From positions 58,409-122,408 of the forward strand of contig JAJPHP010000064.1 in NCBI GenBank assembly GCA_021325255.1: DNA of 64,000 nt, written 5' to 3'. Position numbers and translations under genes: made by a program. Positions 9,713 through 18,269 of this stretch are shown here, in pieces (position 1 is the stretch's first letter; each line of letters opens with the position of its first letter). The DNA is from Nitrososphaerota archaeon. GTDB taxonomy: Archaea; Thermoproteota; Nitrososphaeria; Nitrososphaerales; CADDZS01. The notes below the pieces were generated by a model. That model worked only from the letters and a program-made list of their open reading frames with translations. It was not told the DNA's origin and searched no databases.

Positions 9713-9968
9713 AGATGCTCTAATCGTGGTACGTAGGCCTTACGTAACAGAAAAGACGTTCGACCTAATTGAAAGACAGAACAAGATCTGCTTCCTTGTT
9801 GACCCAAAGGCAAACAAAAAGAAAATCAAGTCGGCTATCGAAACGCTGTATGACGTGAAGGTGCAATCCGTGAATACCGCAATTACGGTTTACGGCAAGA
9901 AGGCTTTCGTGAGATTGTCTGCCGAGAGTTCCGCGAGCGATCTTGCTTCGAAACTAGGACTGGTGTAA
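9702..9968 (+). CDS. rpl23: Large ribosomal subunit protein uL23
   Basis: Sits at the exit-tunnel rim and docks SRP. RRPYVTEKTFDLIE and the basic KANKKKIKSAIETLY segment are diagnostic. ATG 9702 is chosen because GGTGA lies six bases upstream as a plausible Shine-Dalgarno sequence; GTG or TTG codons just upstream are also in frame. It overlaps uL4 by 11 bases. Confidence 0.95.
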   Translation: MRPEDALIVVRRPYVTEKTFDLIERQNKICFLVDPKANKKKIKSAIETLYDVKVQSVNTAITVYGKKAFVRLSAESSASDLASKLGLV

Positions 9969-9977
9969 CAATCTGAA

Positions 9978-10727
9978 ATGGGTAAGAGAATTCTTCAAAG
10001 ACACCGTGGAAAGGGCGGCCTTCAGTATAGGGCGCCGAATAAAGGAAAATTTGCGCGAGTAAGGTATCCATTCGTTCCTCCTGGAAAAACAGTGGAGGGT
10101 GCGGTAGAGGATATCGTACATGAGAGGGGAAGAGGGTATCCGCTTGCCCAGCTCAGCGTGGAACAAAAGCGATACTACATTCCAGCTGTCTCAGGAGTTA
10201 CAGCTGGGTCAACGATTAGAATCGGGGCTGATGCGACAGTGTCGACTGGTAACGTTCTTCCTCTTTCAAGTATTCCCGAAGGCACAAGCATTTGCAACAT
10301 TGAGCGCTATCTGGGTGATGGTGGGACGCTGGTACGAGACTCGGGTGGGTCTGCTATTCTGTTTGCGAACACTCCTCAGGGATCAACTATCAGACTACCG
10401 TCTGGAAGGACTACAATCCTCTCCCCGAAGTGCAGAGCTTCGATTGGAGTCATAGGTGGTGCAGGTAGAGTCGAGAAGCCTTTTCTTAGAGCGGGCCCTA
10501 GGTTTCACCTAATGCGTGCGAAGGGGAAGATCTACCCTAGAATGAGAGGTATTGCCATGGCCGTTGTCTACCATCCGTTTGGCGGAGGCAGACACCAGCA
10601 TCCCGGTAAATCAACTTCCACTTCGAGAAACGCTCCTCCGGGAAGAAAAGTTGGGAACATTGCGCCTCGCAAGACCGGAAGGAAGAGGATTGCGAGAGCC
10701 GCTGAATCTGGCGGCATGGTGAAGTGA
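9978..10727 (+). CDS. rpl2: Large ribosomal subunit protein uL2
   Basis: Needed for subunit joining and peptidyl transfer. MGKRILQRHRGKGGLQYRAP is the archaeal start, and the C-terminal loop GGGRHQHPGKSTSTSR carries the conserved histidine. The length is 249 residues, typical. It begins nine bases after uL23 and ends nine bases before uS19. Confidence 0.97.
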   Translation: MGKRILQRHRGKGGLQYRAPNKGKFARVRYPFVPPGKTVEGAVEDIVHERGRGYPLAQLSVEQKRYYIPAVSGVTAGSTIRIGADATVSTGNVLPLSSIPEGTSICNIERYLGDGGTLVRDSGGSAILFANTPQGSTIRLPSGRTTILSPKCRASIGVIGGAGRVEKPFLRAGPRFHLMRAKGKIYPRMRGIAMAVVYHPFGGGRHQHPGKSTSTSRNAPPGRKVGNIAPRKTGRKRIARAAESGGMVK

Positions 10728-10735
10728 GTTAAAGG

Positions 10736-11131
10736 ATGCCAAGAGAATACAAGTATCGCGGACACTCCCTTGACCAGTTGCAGGGCATGTCTTTCGAGGC
10801 TTTTCTGCAACTGCTCCCCTCAAGGCAGAGAAGGACGCTAAATCGGGGCATATCGGACGAGAAGAAGAAACTTATCGAGGAGACGAGGCTTGCAAAGGAG
10901 GGTAAGATTAAGGGGCAGATCAAGACCCACGCGAGAGACATGGTCATACTGCCCTACATGGTGGGGCTGACGCTTCACGTGCACTCGGGCCGCGAGTTTG
11001 CTGCTCTTGAGATAAAGCCAGAGATGGTCGGGCACTACATCGGTGAATATGTCATTACAAACAAAAAAGTCGTACACGGAACGCCGGGAATCGGCGCATC
11101 TAGATCTAGCTTGTACGTCCCTCTAAAGTGA
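10736..11131 (+). CDS. rps19: Small ribosomal subunit protein uS19
   Basis: A head protein of the 30S subunit close to the decoding site. The C-terminal half (KTHARDMVILPYMVG, then GEYVITNKKVVHGTPGIGASRSS) is classic uS19. The N-terminal 60 residues (YKYRGHSLDQLQGMSFEAF) are the archaeal and eukaryotic extension. 131 residues, ATG start. Confidence 0.96.
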   Translation: MPREYKYRGHSLDQLQGMSFEAFLQLLPSRQRRTLNRGISDEKKKLIEETRLAKEGKIKGQIKTHARDMVILPYMVGLTLHVHSGREFAALEIKPEMVGHYIGEYVITNKKVVHGTPGIGASRSSLYVPLK

Positions 11132-11438
11132 CCACTTTCCAAAGAGTAACATCGCCTGCTCTGAAAACAGTGGAGATTCTCATGGCCGAGACGGATAAAA
11201 TCAAATTATGCTTCCGCGTCTCGGGATTACTTTGATTTCACTCGATACTGGCGCGTTCTCAAGTCCCTGTTACGGCTTTTCACGTTGTTTTTGTTTTCTT
11301 GATCGGGTCCTCTTTTCACTTAAGACAGCGCATTTACTGAAGCTGGAAGAAATGTCGGCGATTTTCTAGTCGATTATGTATCGATAAGCATTTATCCTCA
11401 ATTTCCGAAAAGCTTGCTCTACCAGTGTTTAGCGGTAA
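11132..11438 (+). other. 307-base gap inside the ribosomal block
   Basis: No gene is seen between uS19 and uL22, an unusually wide gap for this operon. The right part contains a TATA-like GCATTTATCC near 11389-11398, about 40 bases before the uL22 TTG start. This suggests a second, internal promoter. No stable hairpin stands out. Confidence 0.5.
11389..11398 (+). promoter_or_regulatory. Possible internal TATA box before uL22
   Basis: GCATTTATCC lies about 41-50 bases upstream of the uL22 start in a gap with no coding frame. An archaeal TATA box here would put transcription start near 11418. Assignment is by spacing and composition only. Confidence 0.35.
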
Positions 11439-11900
11439 TTGCCTCTCTTCGGTTATAGTTTCAAAGGGTACGACCCACTGCTTCACATCAGAGCTAGTGG
11501 CAGGGAGATTGATACCTCCCCGAAAGCCACTCGTGAAGTGTGCAAAGCTATAGACGGAATGCTATTGGCCGATGCGAAGGCGTACCTCGAGGGCGTGAAG
11601 GAGAAGCGCCTCGCAGTTCCTTTCAGGCGATACAAACGAGGGGGCGCCCATCGTTCAAACATCAACGGCTTTCACGCAGGCGCTTTTCCAGTGAAAGCTG
11701 CAAGCAAGGTCCTTGACGTCCTGAATAACCTCGAAGCCAACTCTGACTTCAAGGGCAGGGACATTGATAGGATGAGGATAATTCACGCTGCGGCGATTCG
11801 GGGCAGGCAAGTAAGATCCTACACCCCAAGAGCGCAGGGACGTTCTTCTCCTTCTTTCAACACACTAGTGCACATCGAATTAGTTGCCACGGAGTCTTGA
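11439..11900 (+). CDS. rpl22: Large ribosomal subunit protein uL22
   Basis: Lines the exit tunnel. TTG start giving LPLFGYSFKGYDP; the conserved KRGGAHRSNINGFHAGAFPV and the tunnel hairpin near RGRQVRSYTPRAQGR are present. 153 residues, normal archaeal size. A likely internal promoter precedes it, so uL22 to uL15 may form their own transcription unit. Confidence 0.95.
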   Translation: MPLFGYSFKGYDPLLHIRASGREIDTSPKATREVCKAIDGMLLADAKAYLEGVKEKRLAVPFRRYKRGGAHRSNINGFHAGAFPVKAASKVLDVLNNLEANSDFKGRDIDRMRIIHAAAIRGRQVRSYTPRAQGRSSPSFNTLVHIELVATES

Positions 11901-11913
11901 TTTGTTTTCTGGT

Positions 11914-12765
11914 ATGTCGACAACAATTACAACAATGAAGAAGGTAATGAACAAATTTTCCCGCAACGCCGAAATTGATGAATTTCTCGGGAAGACTTTG
12001 AATGATGCTGGCTATGGTGGCGTCGATATTACCACCTCCCCCGTTGGTACGCGGATAACTTTGTACGTTCAAAGGCCGGGTCTAGTAATCGGCAGGCGCG
12101 GTATGGGAATACGCGACCTGACTGAAAAGCTCGAAACAAAGTTTTCTCTGCCTAATCCGCAAATCTCCGTCGTCGAAGAAGAAGTTCCAGAACTCAACCC
12201 ACGAATCATGTGCTCTAGGATTGCTCAAACCGTCGTGCGAGGAACAGCATTTAGGCGGGCGGCAATATGGGCAATGAACTCTATGATGAATGCGGGCGCC
12301 TTGGGCGTTGAGATTGTGATTTCTGGAAAACTGCGCAGCGAGCGCGCACACTTTGAAAAATATGTTGCCGGAGTCGTCCCCAAGAGCGGCGAAACGGCTG
12401 ACAGGGTCGTCAGGAGGGCCACTACCGATGTGCTCCTGAAGATGGGTTTGTATGGCGTCAAAGTTAGCATTGCAATAAAAAATGCAGTTCCTCCTGAAGT
12501 CGAGGTAAGAGAAGAAGTTCCCACTGCCCCTGCTACGCCGACCTCTACTGGGACGACAGAGTCTCCTGCACAGCAGACTCCCACCGGGCAAGTAGAAGAG
12601 AAGGCGAAAGTGCAGAAAACCGGCCCGATGACGGAGACTGGACAGCCCGGCGAAGAGAAACCTAGCCAAGCGGCGACGACTTCGCCAAAGAGCCCTGCCC
12701 CAAGGTCCTCTCGACGTAGTTCGACGAGCAAAAAGGAGCGCAAGAAATCAGATGAAGAATCTTAA
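11914..12765 (+). CDS. rps3: Small ribosomal subunit protein uS3 with long disordered tail
   Basis: mRNA-entry-channel protein. The KH domain motif GLVIGRRGMGIRDL and the C-terminal block IWAMNSMMNAGALGVEIVISGKL are clear. ATG 11914 is preferred to an upstream TTG that overlaps uL22. Roughly the last 85 residues are a low-complexity tail rich in P, T, S, E and K, well beyond the compact fold. The end overlaps uL29 by 14 bases. Confidence 0.95.
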   Translation: MSTTITTMKKVMNKFSRNAEIDEFLGKTLNDAGYGGVDITTSPVGTRITLYVQRPGLVIGRRGMGIRDLTEKLETKFSLPNPQISVVEEEVPELNPRIMCSRIAQTVVRGTAFRRAAIWAMNSMMNAGALGVEIVISGKLRSERAHFEKYVAGVVPKSGETADRVVRRATTDVLLKMGLYGVKVSIAIKNAVPPEVEVREEVPTAPATPTSTGTTESPAQQTPTGQVEEKAKVQKTGPMTETGQPGEEKPSQAATTSPKSPAPRSSRRSSTSKKERKKSDEES

Positions 12766-13072
12766 GAGCGAAGACCTCAACAAACTTTCGGGAGACGACC
12801 TCACAAAGCGTCTTAGTGAACTGCGCACTGAGCTTTCTCAACTTAGATCTTCTGCTGCAAGGGGCACCTTGAAGAAAGAGCTTGGGGAGATCAAGACAGT
12901 TAGGCGGAACATTGCAAGAGTACTAACGGTTATCAATTCAAAAGTGCTCGAGCAAAAGCGGACTGAATCATCTGCCGCTCGAAAGGGAAATTCTTCTATG
13001 AAGAAATCTTCTGAAAGTGACACAGCCGAGGCATCTGAGGAGGAAGGTACTAAGGGAGGTACGACCAGTTAG
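12752..13072 (+). CDS. rpl29: Large ribosomal subunit protein uL29 with S/E-rich tail
   Basis: Exit-tunnel rim protein. LSGDDLTKRLSELRTELSQLRSS and EIKTVRRNIARVLTVIN form the two-helix hairpin of the family. The fold ends near residue 68, and a further 38 residues are Ser/Glu/Lys-rich and probably disordered. It overlaps uS3 by 14 bases. Confidence 0.92.
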   Translation: MKNLKSEDLNKLSGDDLTKRLSELRTELSQLRSSAARGTLKKELGEIKTVRRNIARVLTVINSKVLEQKRTESSAARKGNSSMKKSSESDTAEASEEEGTKGGTTS

Positions 13073-13115
13073 GCGATAAGAGTCAGAGTCCGAATCTTTT
13101 TGAGAGAGCAATAGG

Positions 13116-13286
13116 GTGGATTTCGAAGAAATTCAGAATTTGCTGAAAACTCCTTGGGTGCGGCAGTTCTTGGTTGATTTGGAGTTGTTTGCTAATGCAT
13201 CCAACTTTTCTAAATTTGAATCTGGAAGCGGGTGCGGGTTCAAGTACCGCAGGCAAAAGCACTCCAACTTGTGGTCGTTCGCTTGA
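13116..13286 (+). CDS. Possible small protein between uL29 and Pop4
   Basis: A 56-codon frame with a GTG start begins VDFEEIQNLLKTPWVRQFLV and ends KYRRQKHSNLWSFA. It lies wholly inside the 272-base gap between uL29 and the RNase P protein and faces the same way. The first half looks like an amphipathic helix. I know of no homologue; some archaea have an SUI1-type gene here, but this is not one. Codon use is plausible, but the evidence is positional only. Confidence 0.35.
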   Translation: MDFEEIQNLLKTPWVRQFLVDLELFANASNFSKFESGSGCGFKYRRQKHSNLWSFA

Positions 13287-13344
13287 AAGAGAGATTTGTT
13301 GGAAAACAGCGACTAATCTGTGTCTCACTCTGACTGAAAACCAA

Positions 13345-13623
13345 TTGACAGAGAAAAATGGTGATGTGGGAATCAACTTGTATACAGGAATGCTGATTGG
13401 GAAAAAGATGAAGATTGTGGACTCGAAAGATCCCTCTCTCTCCGGAAGAAGCGGAACCATTGTTCTTGAGTCCAAGAATATGATTTCATTTCGAGATGGG
13501 GAGAGGATGGTCACTGTTCCAAAGTCAATTGTGCGGCTTAGCCTCAAGCGGATGGGGGAGCCGGATCTCCTTTTGGACGGATCTGAACTGCTCGCGACGC
13601 CCGAGGATAGAATCAAGAGCTAG
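13345..13623 (+). CDS. rnp1: RNase P protein component 1 (Pop4/Rpp29)
   Basis: Protein subunit of archaeal RNase P, which trims tRNA 5' ends. The segment from NLYTGMLIGKKMKIVDSKDP through LDGSELLATPEDRIKS follows the family (a Sm-like barrel ending in RPEDRIK-type sequence). The start is uncertain: TTG 13345 gives the usual size of about 92 residues, and GTG 13366 is also possible. The frame stays open upstream to 13174, but that part has no family resemblance. Position between uL29 and uS17 is standard for archaea. Confidence 0.88.
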   Translation: MTEKNGDVGINLYTGMLIGKKMKIVDSKDPSLSGRSGTIVLESKNMISFRDGERMVTVPKSIVRLSLKRMGEPDLLLDGSELLATPEDRIKS

Positions 13624-13706
13624 GAAACATTAGGGTTCTGCTATTTGCATTGGGGATTGGAGTTGCATAGTAAAGATACAGGAAGAGAGTGTAGTTAACA
13701 AGGAAA

Positions 13707-14054
13707 ATGTCTGAAACAAGGAATATTGGATTGGAAGTAAAGTCGCCCGAAAGAATGTGCGAGGATCCAAACTGTCCGTTCCACGGTTCGCTTAAGATAA
13801 GAGGAAAGCTTCTGACCGGAAAGGTTGTGAGCGTCGCCGCAAAGAATCTGGCGGTTGTTCAGAGAGAGTCGTTCAAGTACAACAAGAAGTACATGCGCTA
13901 TTTGAAGAAGAGAAGCAAGGTTCACGCTCACCTGCCCCCGTGCATTGAGTTGAAGAGTGGTGACACTGCCACCGTCGCCGAGTGCAGGCCGGTCTCAAAG
14001 ACTGTGTCATTCGTGGTAGTAAACAGGGCCGCTCCTCTGACAAGGAAATCGTAG
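13707..14054 (+). CDS. rps17: Small ribosomal subunit protein uS17
   Basis: Early-assembling 16S rRNA binder. The archaeal zinc-like start CEDPNCPFHGSL and the OB-fold core GKVVSVAAKNLAVVQRE and PPCIELKSGDTATVAECRP are present. 115 residues, ATG start, 83 bases after Pop4. Confidence 0.96.
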   Translation: MSETRNIGLEVKSPERMCEDPNCPFHGSLKIRGKLLTGKVVSVAAKNLAVVQRESFKYNKKYMRYLKKRSKVHAHLPPCIELKSGDTATVAECRPVSKTVSFVVVNRAAPLTRKS

Positions 14055-14138
14055 ATCGAGACTGAGTAGATATCAAGCGAGCAACAAGGGCAAACAGGTA
14101 CAAGAAACATAACAAAAGACAGGTAGGGTTTCCAGCAA

Positions 14139-14573
14139 GTGTCAACAAAATCCAGAGCAGTCTCAGCAAAGGGCGTCTCAGAATTCAAACTGTACATTAC
14201 AAGGGCGGTTCCGGTCAACGCGATAATCAATTGCGCCGACAATACCGGGGCAAAGACTCTGAGAGTTGTCAATGTGACCAGATATCATGGGAGGCTGAAA
14301 CGGGTACCCGCTGCGTCAGTCGGGGATCACATCACTGTTGTAGTAAAGAGGGGTCCGCCCGAACTCAGAAAGCAGACTTTTGGAGCTGTGATTATCAGGC
14401 AGAAATATCCAGTCAGGAGAATCGGGGGGCAAAGGATCACATTCGAGGATAACGCCGCAGTCATCATCACTCCCGAAGGAGACCTCAAAGGCACTGACAT
14501 CAAGGGGCCCGTTGCTGCCGAGGCCGCGGAAAGGTGGCCGCGCATTGCGAATCTTGCGACGATGATCGTTTGA
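14139..14573 (+). CDS. rpl14: Large ribosomal subunit protein uL14
   Basis: Interface protein of the 50S subunit. NCADNTGAKTLRVVNVTRY and the end GPVAAEAAERWPRIANLA are diagnostic. GTG start with a 14-residue lead (VSTKSRAVSAKGVSEF); a later start at the core is possible. 144 residues. Confidence 0.95.
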   Translation: MSTKSRAVSAKGVSEFKLYITRAVPVNAIINCADNTGAKTLRVVNVTRYHGRLKRVPAASVGDHITVVVKRGPPELRKQTFGAVIIRQKYPVRRIGGQRITFEDNAAVIITPEGDLKGTDIKGPVAAEAAERWPRIANLATMIV

Positions 14574-14606
14574 ATGGACAAAGAGGAGTTGTTGAGTTAG
14601 AACAAA

Positions 14607-14984
14607 ATGAAGCGCTCTGGGTTCTCATCAAAACCTGTCAAAGTAAGGAAGAACCTTTACTCGCGACAGGGGCCCGCCAGTTCTTCTGCAAACAGGCGGC
14701 TATATGCATCCCTATCTGATGATCTAAAGACAAAGTATACTCGAAACACGGTACGAGTGAGGGAAGGAGACAGCGTCAAACTTGTACGTGGAGAATACTC
14801 TGGGATAGAGGGAAAGGTCCAGAAGGTATACCCAAGGGAAGGGCGCGTGACTATTGAAGGTGTGACGAGAGAAAAAATCGCAGGCGGGACAACGCCAATT
14901 CACATCCACGCCTCCAAGGTTGTAGTCACGAGCCTGAACATGGATGACAAGTTCCGTAGACAAAAACTCGAAGGGTCAAAGTGA
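14607..14984 (+). CDS. rpl24: Large ribosomal subunit protein uL24
   Basis: Assembly initiator of the 50S subunit. VREGDSVKLVRGEYSGIEG is the KOW motif, preceded by the archaeal basic N-terminus RKNLYSRQGPASSSANR. 125 residues, ATG start. Confidence 0.95.
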   Translation: MKRSGFSSKPVKVRKNLYSRQGPASSSANRRLYASLSDDLKTKYTRNTVRVREGDSVKLVRGEYSGIEGKVQKVYPREGRVTIEGVTREKIAGGTTPIHIHASKVVVTSLNMDDKFRRQKLEGSK

Positions 14985-15024
14985 CAAGGAAGAGAATAAC
15001 AAGGAGCAGTTGATTGTTTGAATT

Positions 15025-15762
15025 ATGGCTAAGAAGAGTGGGTCATTGAAACCGAAGAGGGCGGGCGTGCCATCTTTCTGGAAGATCAGCAAGAAGGAGA
15101 AAAGATTTGTCACCAGAACCTCTCCCGGTCCCCATCCTAAGAACTACAGCTATCCTCTCATCGTGCTTTTGAGAGACATATTGGGTGTCGTAAAGACCAG
15201 AAGAGAAGCGCTCAGTGTTCTAAATTCTGAAAAGATCTTGGTAGATGGAAGAGTTGTCAAATCCGAGAGTTTCCCCATCGGCCTCATGGACGTGATAGAG
15301 TTCGCAGGGCTGGACAAGGCCTACAGGCTTGTGCCATATCAGGGGCGATTGTTGCCGGTTCCGATTGCGGCAAAGGAAAGGGACTTGAAACTCTGTCTCG
15401 TAAAGAGCAAGAGTACGGGAAAAGGTTCGAAAATTGGATACGGATTACATGACGGCCGGACGATATTCCCTGAAGCCGAAGTCGATATCAAGCCCGGCGA
15501 CGTTTGCATGATCAAAGTCCCCAAGCAAGAGTTCATGGGTAGCTTCCGACTGTCGAAAGGTAGTCTCGCACTGCTCATTCGCGGGGAGAGATCCGGCGAA
15601 GTAGCAACAGTGGAGGATGTTAAGGCTGGAACATTTTCAAGAGGGGCCATCGCCACAATAAGGCTGGCGGATGGGACTGCCTCAGAGCTTCCGACTTCGG
15701 TGCTCATGCCACTTGGCAAGCAGCAACCAGAAGTTACGGTCTCTGGCATCGAGGCATCGTAG
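15025..15762 (+). CDS. rps4e: Small ribosomal subunit protein eS4
   Basis: Archaeal and eukaryotic 30S protein with S4 and KOW domains. The start KPKRAGVPSFWKISKKEKRF is typical. The S4 RNA-binding motif lies near SEKILVDGRVVKSESFPIGL and the KOW region near GDVCMIKVPKQEF. 245 residues, ATG start. Confidence 0.95.
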   Translation: MAKKSGSLKPKRAGVPSFWKISKKEKRFVTRTSPGPHPKNYSYPLIVLLRDILGVVKTRREALSVLNSEKILVDGRVVKSESFPIGLMDVIEFAGLDKAYRLVPYQGRLLPVPIAAKERDLKLCLVKSKSTGKGSKIGYGLHDGRTIFPEAEVDIKPGDVCMIKVPKQEFMGSFRLSKGSLALLIRGERSGEVATVEDVKAGTFSRGAIATIRLADGTASELPTSVLMPLGKQQPEVTVSGIEAS

Positions 15763-15809
15763 TCTGGAATCATTTTGAATCACAAACAGAGGCAGTAGAA
15801 ATTCAAGAC

Positions 15810-16412
15810 TTGAGCTCAACAACAATTACTGCAACGCAAAGTGATCAGGATTTGCAGCAGCAAACGCAGGCGGAGACCTATTCCCACGCTCTAGGTGGAG
15901 AGAACGGCGTTGGCATGAAAAATGTCAGGATCGGAAAAGTTGTCCTCAATATCGGGGTGGGAAGGTCCGGTGAAGCGATCGAAAGGGCACGAAGAGTAAT
16001 CGAGGACCTAGTCCATCAAAAAGCTAGTTCGAGGAAAGCCAAGAGCTCGATCAGAGATTTTGGAGTTCACAAGGGAGAACCTATTGGAATGATGGTCACC
16101 CTGAGGGGAAGCAAAGCAATCGAAACTCTGCAACTCTTGCTCAAAGCTAGAGAAAACAGGCTAGCGCAATCATCATTTGACGATTTTGGAAATTGCTCGT
16201 TCGGCATAAAGGAACACATCGAGATTCCGGGTGTCAGGTACAGTCCTGACATCGGTATCTTTGGAATGAATGTCTCGGCTGTCTTAGAGAGACCCGGATA
16301 CCGGGTGGCTCGCCGAACAAGGGCAAAAAGCAGCGTGGGCAAGACCCAAAGGGTTGGACGCGACGAGTCGATTGAGTTCTTCAAGCGTAATTTCGGAGTA
16401 GAGGTAGTCTAG
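15810..16412 (+). CDS. rpl5: Large ribosomal subunit protein uL5 with N-terminal extension
   Basis: Central protuberance protein that binds 5S rRNA. The conserved core starts at GMKNVRIGKVVLNIGVGRSG and ends with the HIEIPGVRYSPDIGIFGMNV region. About 35 residues rich in S, T and Q (from TTG 15810) precede the core; the ATG at the core is an alternative start giving 166 residues. The next gene, uS14, starts eight bases after the stop. Confidence 0.93.
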   Translation: MSSTTITATQSDQDLQQQTQAETYSHALGGENGVGMKNVRIGKVVLNIGVGRSGEAIERARRVIEDLVHQKASSRKAKSSIRDFGVHKGEPIGMMVTLRGSKAIETLQLLLKARENRLAQSSFDDFGNCSFGIKEHIEIPGVRYSPDIGIFGMNVSAVLERPGYRVARRTRAKSSVGKTQRVGRDESIEFFKRNFGVEVV

Positions 16413-16419
16413 GTAACAG

Positions 16420-16584
16420 TTGCCAAAGGAAAGACACGGAAAGCCCAGAAAGTTTGGAAAGGGAGCTAGGTACTGTAAGCGTTGCGGACAGTACGGTGCG
16501 CTAATACAGAAGTATGATCTTATGCTTTGCAGGCAGTGCTTCCGTGAGGTAGCGCCGAAGTTGGGATTCAAGAAGTACGAGTGA
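16420..16584 (+). CDS. rps14: Small ribosomal subunit protein uS14, zinc form
   Basis: A 54-residue protein starting at TTG ([20 protein letters not shown]) and ending [10 protein letters not shown]. It has two CxxC pairs (CKRC and CRQC), the four-Cys zinc form. It fills the uL5-uS8 gap exactly where archaeal operons place it, eight bases after uL5. The gene is too short to stand out by length alone, but motif and position make it secure. Confidence 0.95.
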   Translation: MPKERHGKPRKFGKGARYCKRCGQYGALIQKYDLMLCRQCFREVAPKLGFKKYE

Positions 16585-16642
16585 TACGGCGGGAAGAGAT
16601 ATCTAGGACATTTAGGACAATTGTGGTGAAACATAGCTAAAA

Positions 16643-17035
16643 ATGCCATCGAATAATGTTCTTGGCAACCTATTTGCGACAATTTTCAACAACGAAGTTC
16701 GCAACAAGAAAGAATGCCTTGCGATCCCTGCGTCGAAATTGGCTTCGTCCGTCCTGCGCTCAATGCAGAAGAACAGGTACATTGGAGAGTTCGAGTTCAT
16801 CGATGATGGAATTGCTGGTAAATTCAAGATTCAGCTGCTCGGGAGAATCAACAGGTGTGGAGTAATCTCACCTCGGTACAGCGTCAAGAAGGACGGATAT
16901 ACAAGGTGGGAGAGGCAGTTTCTTCCAGCGGTCGGGGTCGGAATACTGATTGTCTCGACGCCTCAGGGCGTAATGTCACACAGCGAAGCTCAGGACAAAG
17001 GTCTGGGAGGAAGGCTGGTCGGTTATGTCTACTAA
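16643..17035 (+). CDS. rps8: Small ribosomal subunit protein uS8
   Basis: Binds central 16S rRNA. PASKLASSVLRSMQKNRYIG and LPAVGVGILIVSTPQGVMSH are the two conserved halves. 130 residues, ATG start. It overlaps uL6 by 11 bases. Confidence 0.96.
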   Translation: MPSNNVLGNLFATIFNNEVRNKKECLAIPASKLASSVLRSMQKNRYIGEFEFIDDGIAGKFKIQLLGRINRCGVISPRYSVKKDGYTRWERQFLPAVGVGILIVSTPQGVMSHSEAQDKGLGGRLVGYVY

Positions 17036-17603
17036 CAATACTTCGTCAGCAAAGAAGCAGAAAAACCAGCAGCAGATCGAGACATTAGTCTCGCTCCCCG
17101 AGGGTGTGTCCTCGAAATTTGAAGGTGAGAAGCTGACGATTAAGGGTCCGCTTGGAAAGGTCGAGCAGGATTTTTCAAAGATTCCGGTCGAATTGAAGCT
17201 CGAAGGTAACACTGTAAAGATTCTATCAGCTGGCGCCCGACGCAAGAACAGGTCCATCCTGAACACCTCCGCATCATTGATCAGGAACGCCGCACATGGT
17301 GTCACTAAGGGATATCAATACAAGCTCAAGGTCATATTTGCTCACTTTCCAGTTTCAGTCAAGGTACAGGGGAAGAACGTCCTAGTGGAGAACTTTTACG
17401 GCGAAAGATCACCAAGAGTTGCAGAAATTGTGGGCGACACGAAGGTGGATGTCCAGGGGGAAGACCTGATAGTGACCGGCGTGTCGATGCAGGACGTAGG
17501 TCAGACAGCGGCGAATCTCGAGCAGGCAACTACGGTGCGGCGAAAGGACCAAAGAGTATTCTTGGATGGGGTTTACGTTTATGAGCGCACAAGAAAGCAA
17601 TAG
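17025..17603 (+). CDS. rpl6: Large ribosomal subunit protein uL6
   Basis: Located near the factor-binding site of the 50S subunit. LPEGVSSKFEGEKLTIKGPLG and the C-terminal VYVYERTRKQ region match archaeal uL6. 192 residues; the first 18 are Q/K/S-rich. ATG at 17025 lies inside the end of uS8, and the end overlaps eL32 by 23 bases. Confidence 0.95.
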   Translation: MSTNNTSSAKKQKNQQQIETLVSLPEGVSSKFEGEKLTIKGPLGKVEQDFSKIPVELKLEGNTVKILSAGARRKNRSILNTSASLIRNAAHGVTKGYQYKLKVIFAHFPVSVKVQGKNVLVENFYGERSPRVAEIVGDTKVDVQGEDLIVTGVSMQDVGQTAANLEQATTVRRKDQRVFLDGVYVYERTRKQ

Positions 17604-18150
17604 TAGTAAGAAAGGAGGGCTGGAGTCCTCCTCGAGAGCTCCGACCAGGGCATCCGTGGCCAATCTCTTAGAGCTTCGTAGACAGATCAAGAGCAAGACG
17701 CCAAATTTCCGTAGGTTCGAGTCTTGGCGCTATGTACGAATCCACGAAGAGTGGAGAAAGCCAAAGGGGGTTGATAATCACATGAGACTTTCGGTAAAAG
17801 GGTGGCCTCATCTGGTAAAGGTTGGCTACAGGGTCCCGAAGGAAGTCAGGTATTTGCATCCTTCTGGCTATCGGGATGTCTTGGTTCACAACGTAGCTGA
17901 ACTCGAAAAGCTGTCTCCCGACAGGGACGCAGCTAGACTGGCGGCGGGAGTCGGCAAGCGAAAGAGAATTGAGATTGCGCTCAGGGCAAGAGAGCTCGGT
18001 ATAAGAATCCTCAATGGCCGAAATCTACTGACTGCTGCCGGCGCCAAAGAAGAGAAGGAAAAGGGGAAAGAAGAGGAACCAAAGCCCTCTAATGCAAAGA
18101 CATCACAAGGCAAGAAAGCAAAGCGAAAAGATGAAGGGAGGAAGAAGTAA
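17581..18150 (+). CDS. rpl32e: Large ribosomal subunit protein eL32 with K/E-rich tail
   Basis: Archaeal and eukaryotic 50S protein. FRRFESWRYVRIHEEWRKPKG and GYRVPKEVRYLHPSGY are the core signatures. ATG 17581 sits inside the uL6 end. A 26-residue extension at each end falls outside the fold; the C-terminal one is charged (KEEKEKGKEEEPKPS). 189 residues. Confidence 0.94.
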   Translation: MSAQESNSSKKGGLESSSRAPTRASVANLLELRRQIKSKTPNFRRFESWRYVRIHEEWRKPKGVDNHMRLSVKGWPHLVKVGYRVPKEVRYLHPSGYRDVLVHNVAELEKLSPDRDAARLAAGVGKRKRIEIALRARELGIRILNGRNLLTAAGAKEEKEKGKEEEPKPSNAKTSQGKKAKRKDEGRKK

Positions 18151-18269
18151 AAAGAGAGCGAACGTGACTCCCCGGCTCTGTGAAAACGTGAGAAAGAGCA
18201 GGGATAAGTCAACTCATAGTGTGAGAACCAAAGGCAAGAGAGATAGTAGGAGCTGAATACATTTCATTT

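Noticed and set aside
12082..12743. Two long minus-strand frames opposite uS3
   Set aside because: Antisense shadows of a clear ribosomal protein gene with no domain of their own.
13174..13344. Upstream extension of the RNase P protein frame
   Set aside because: Residues before the NLYTGMLIG region have no resemblance to Pop4, and the family size fits the later start.
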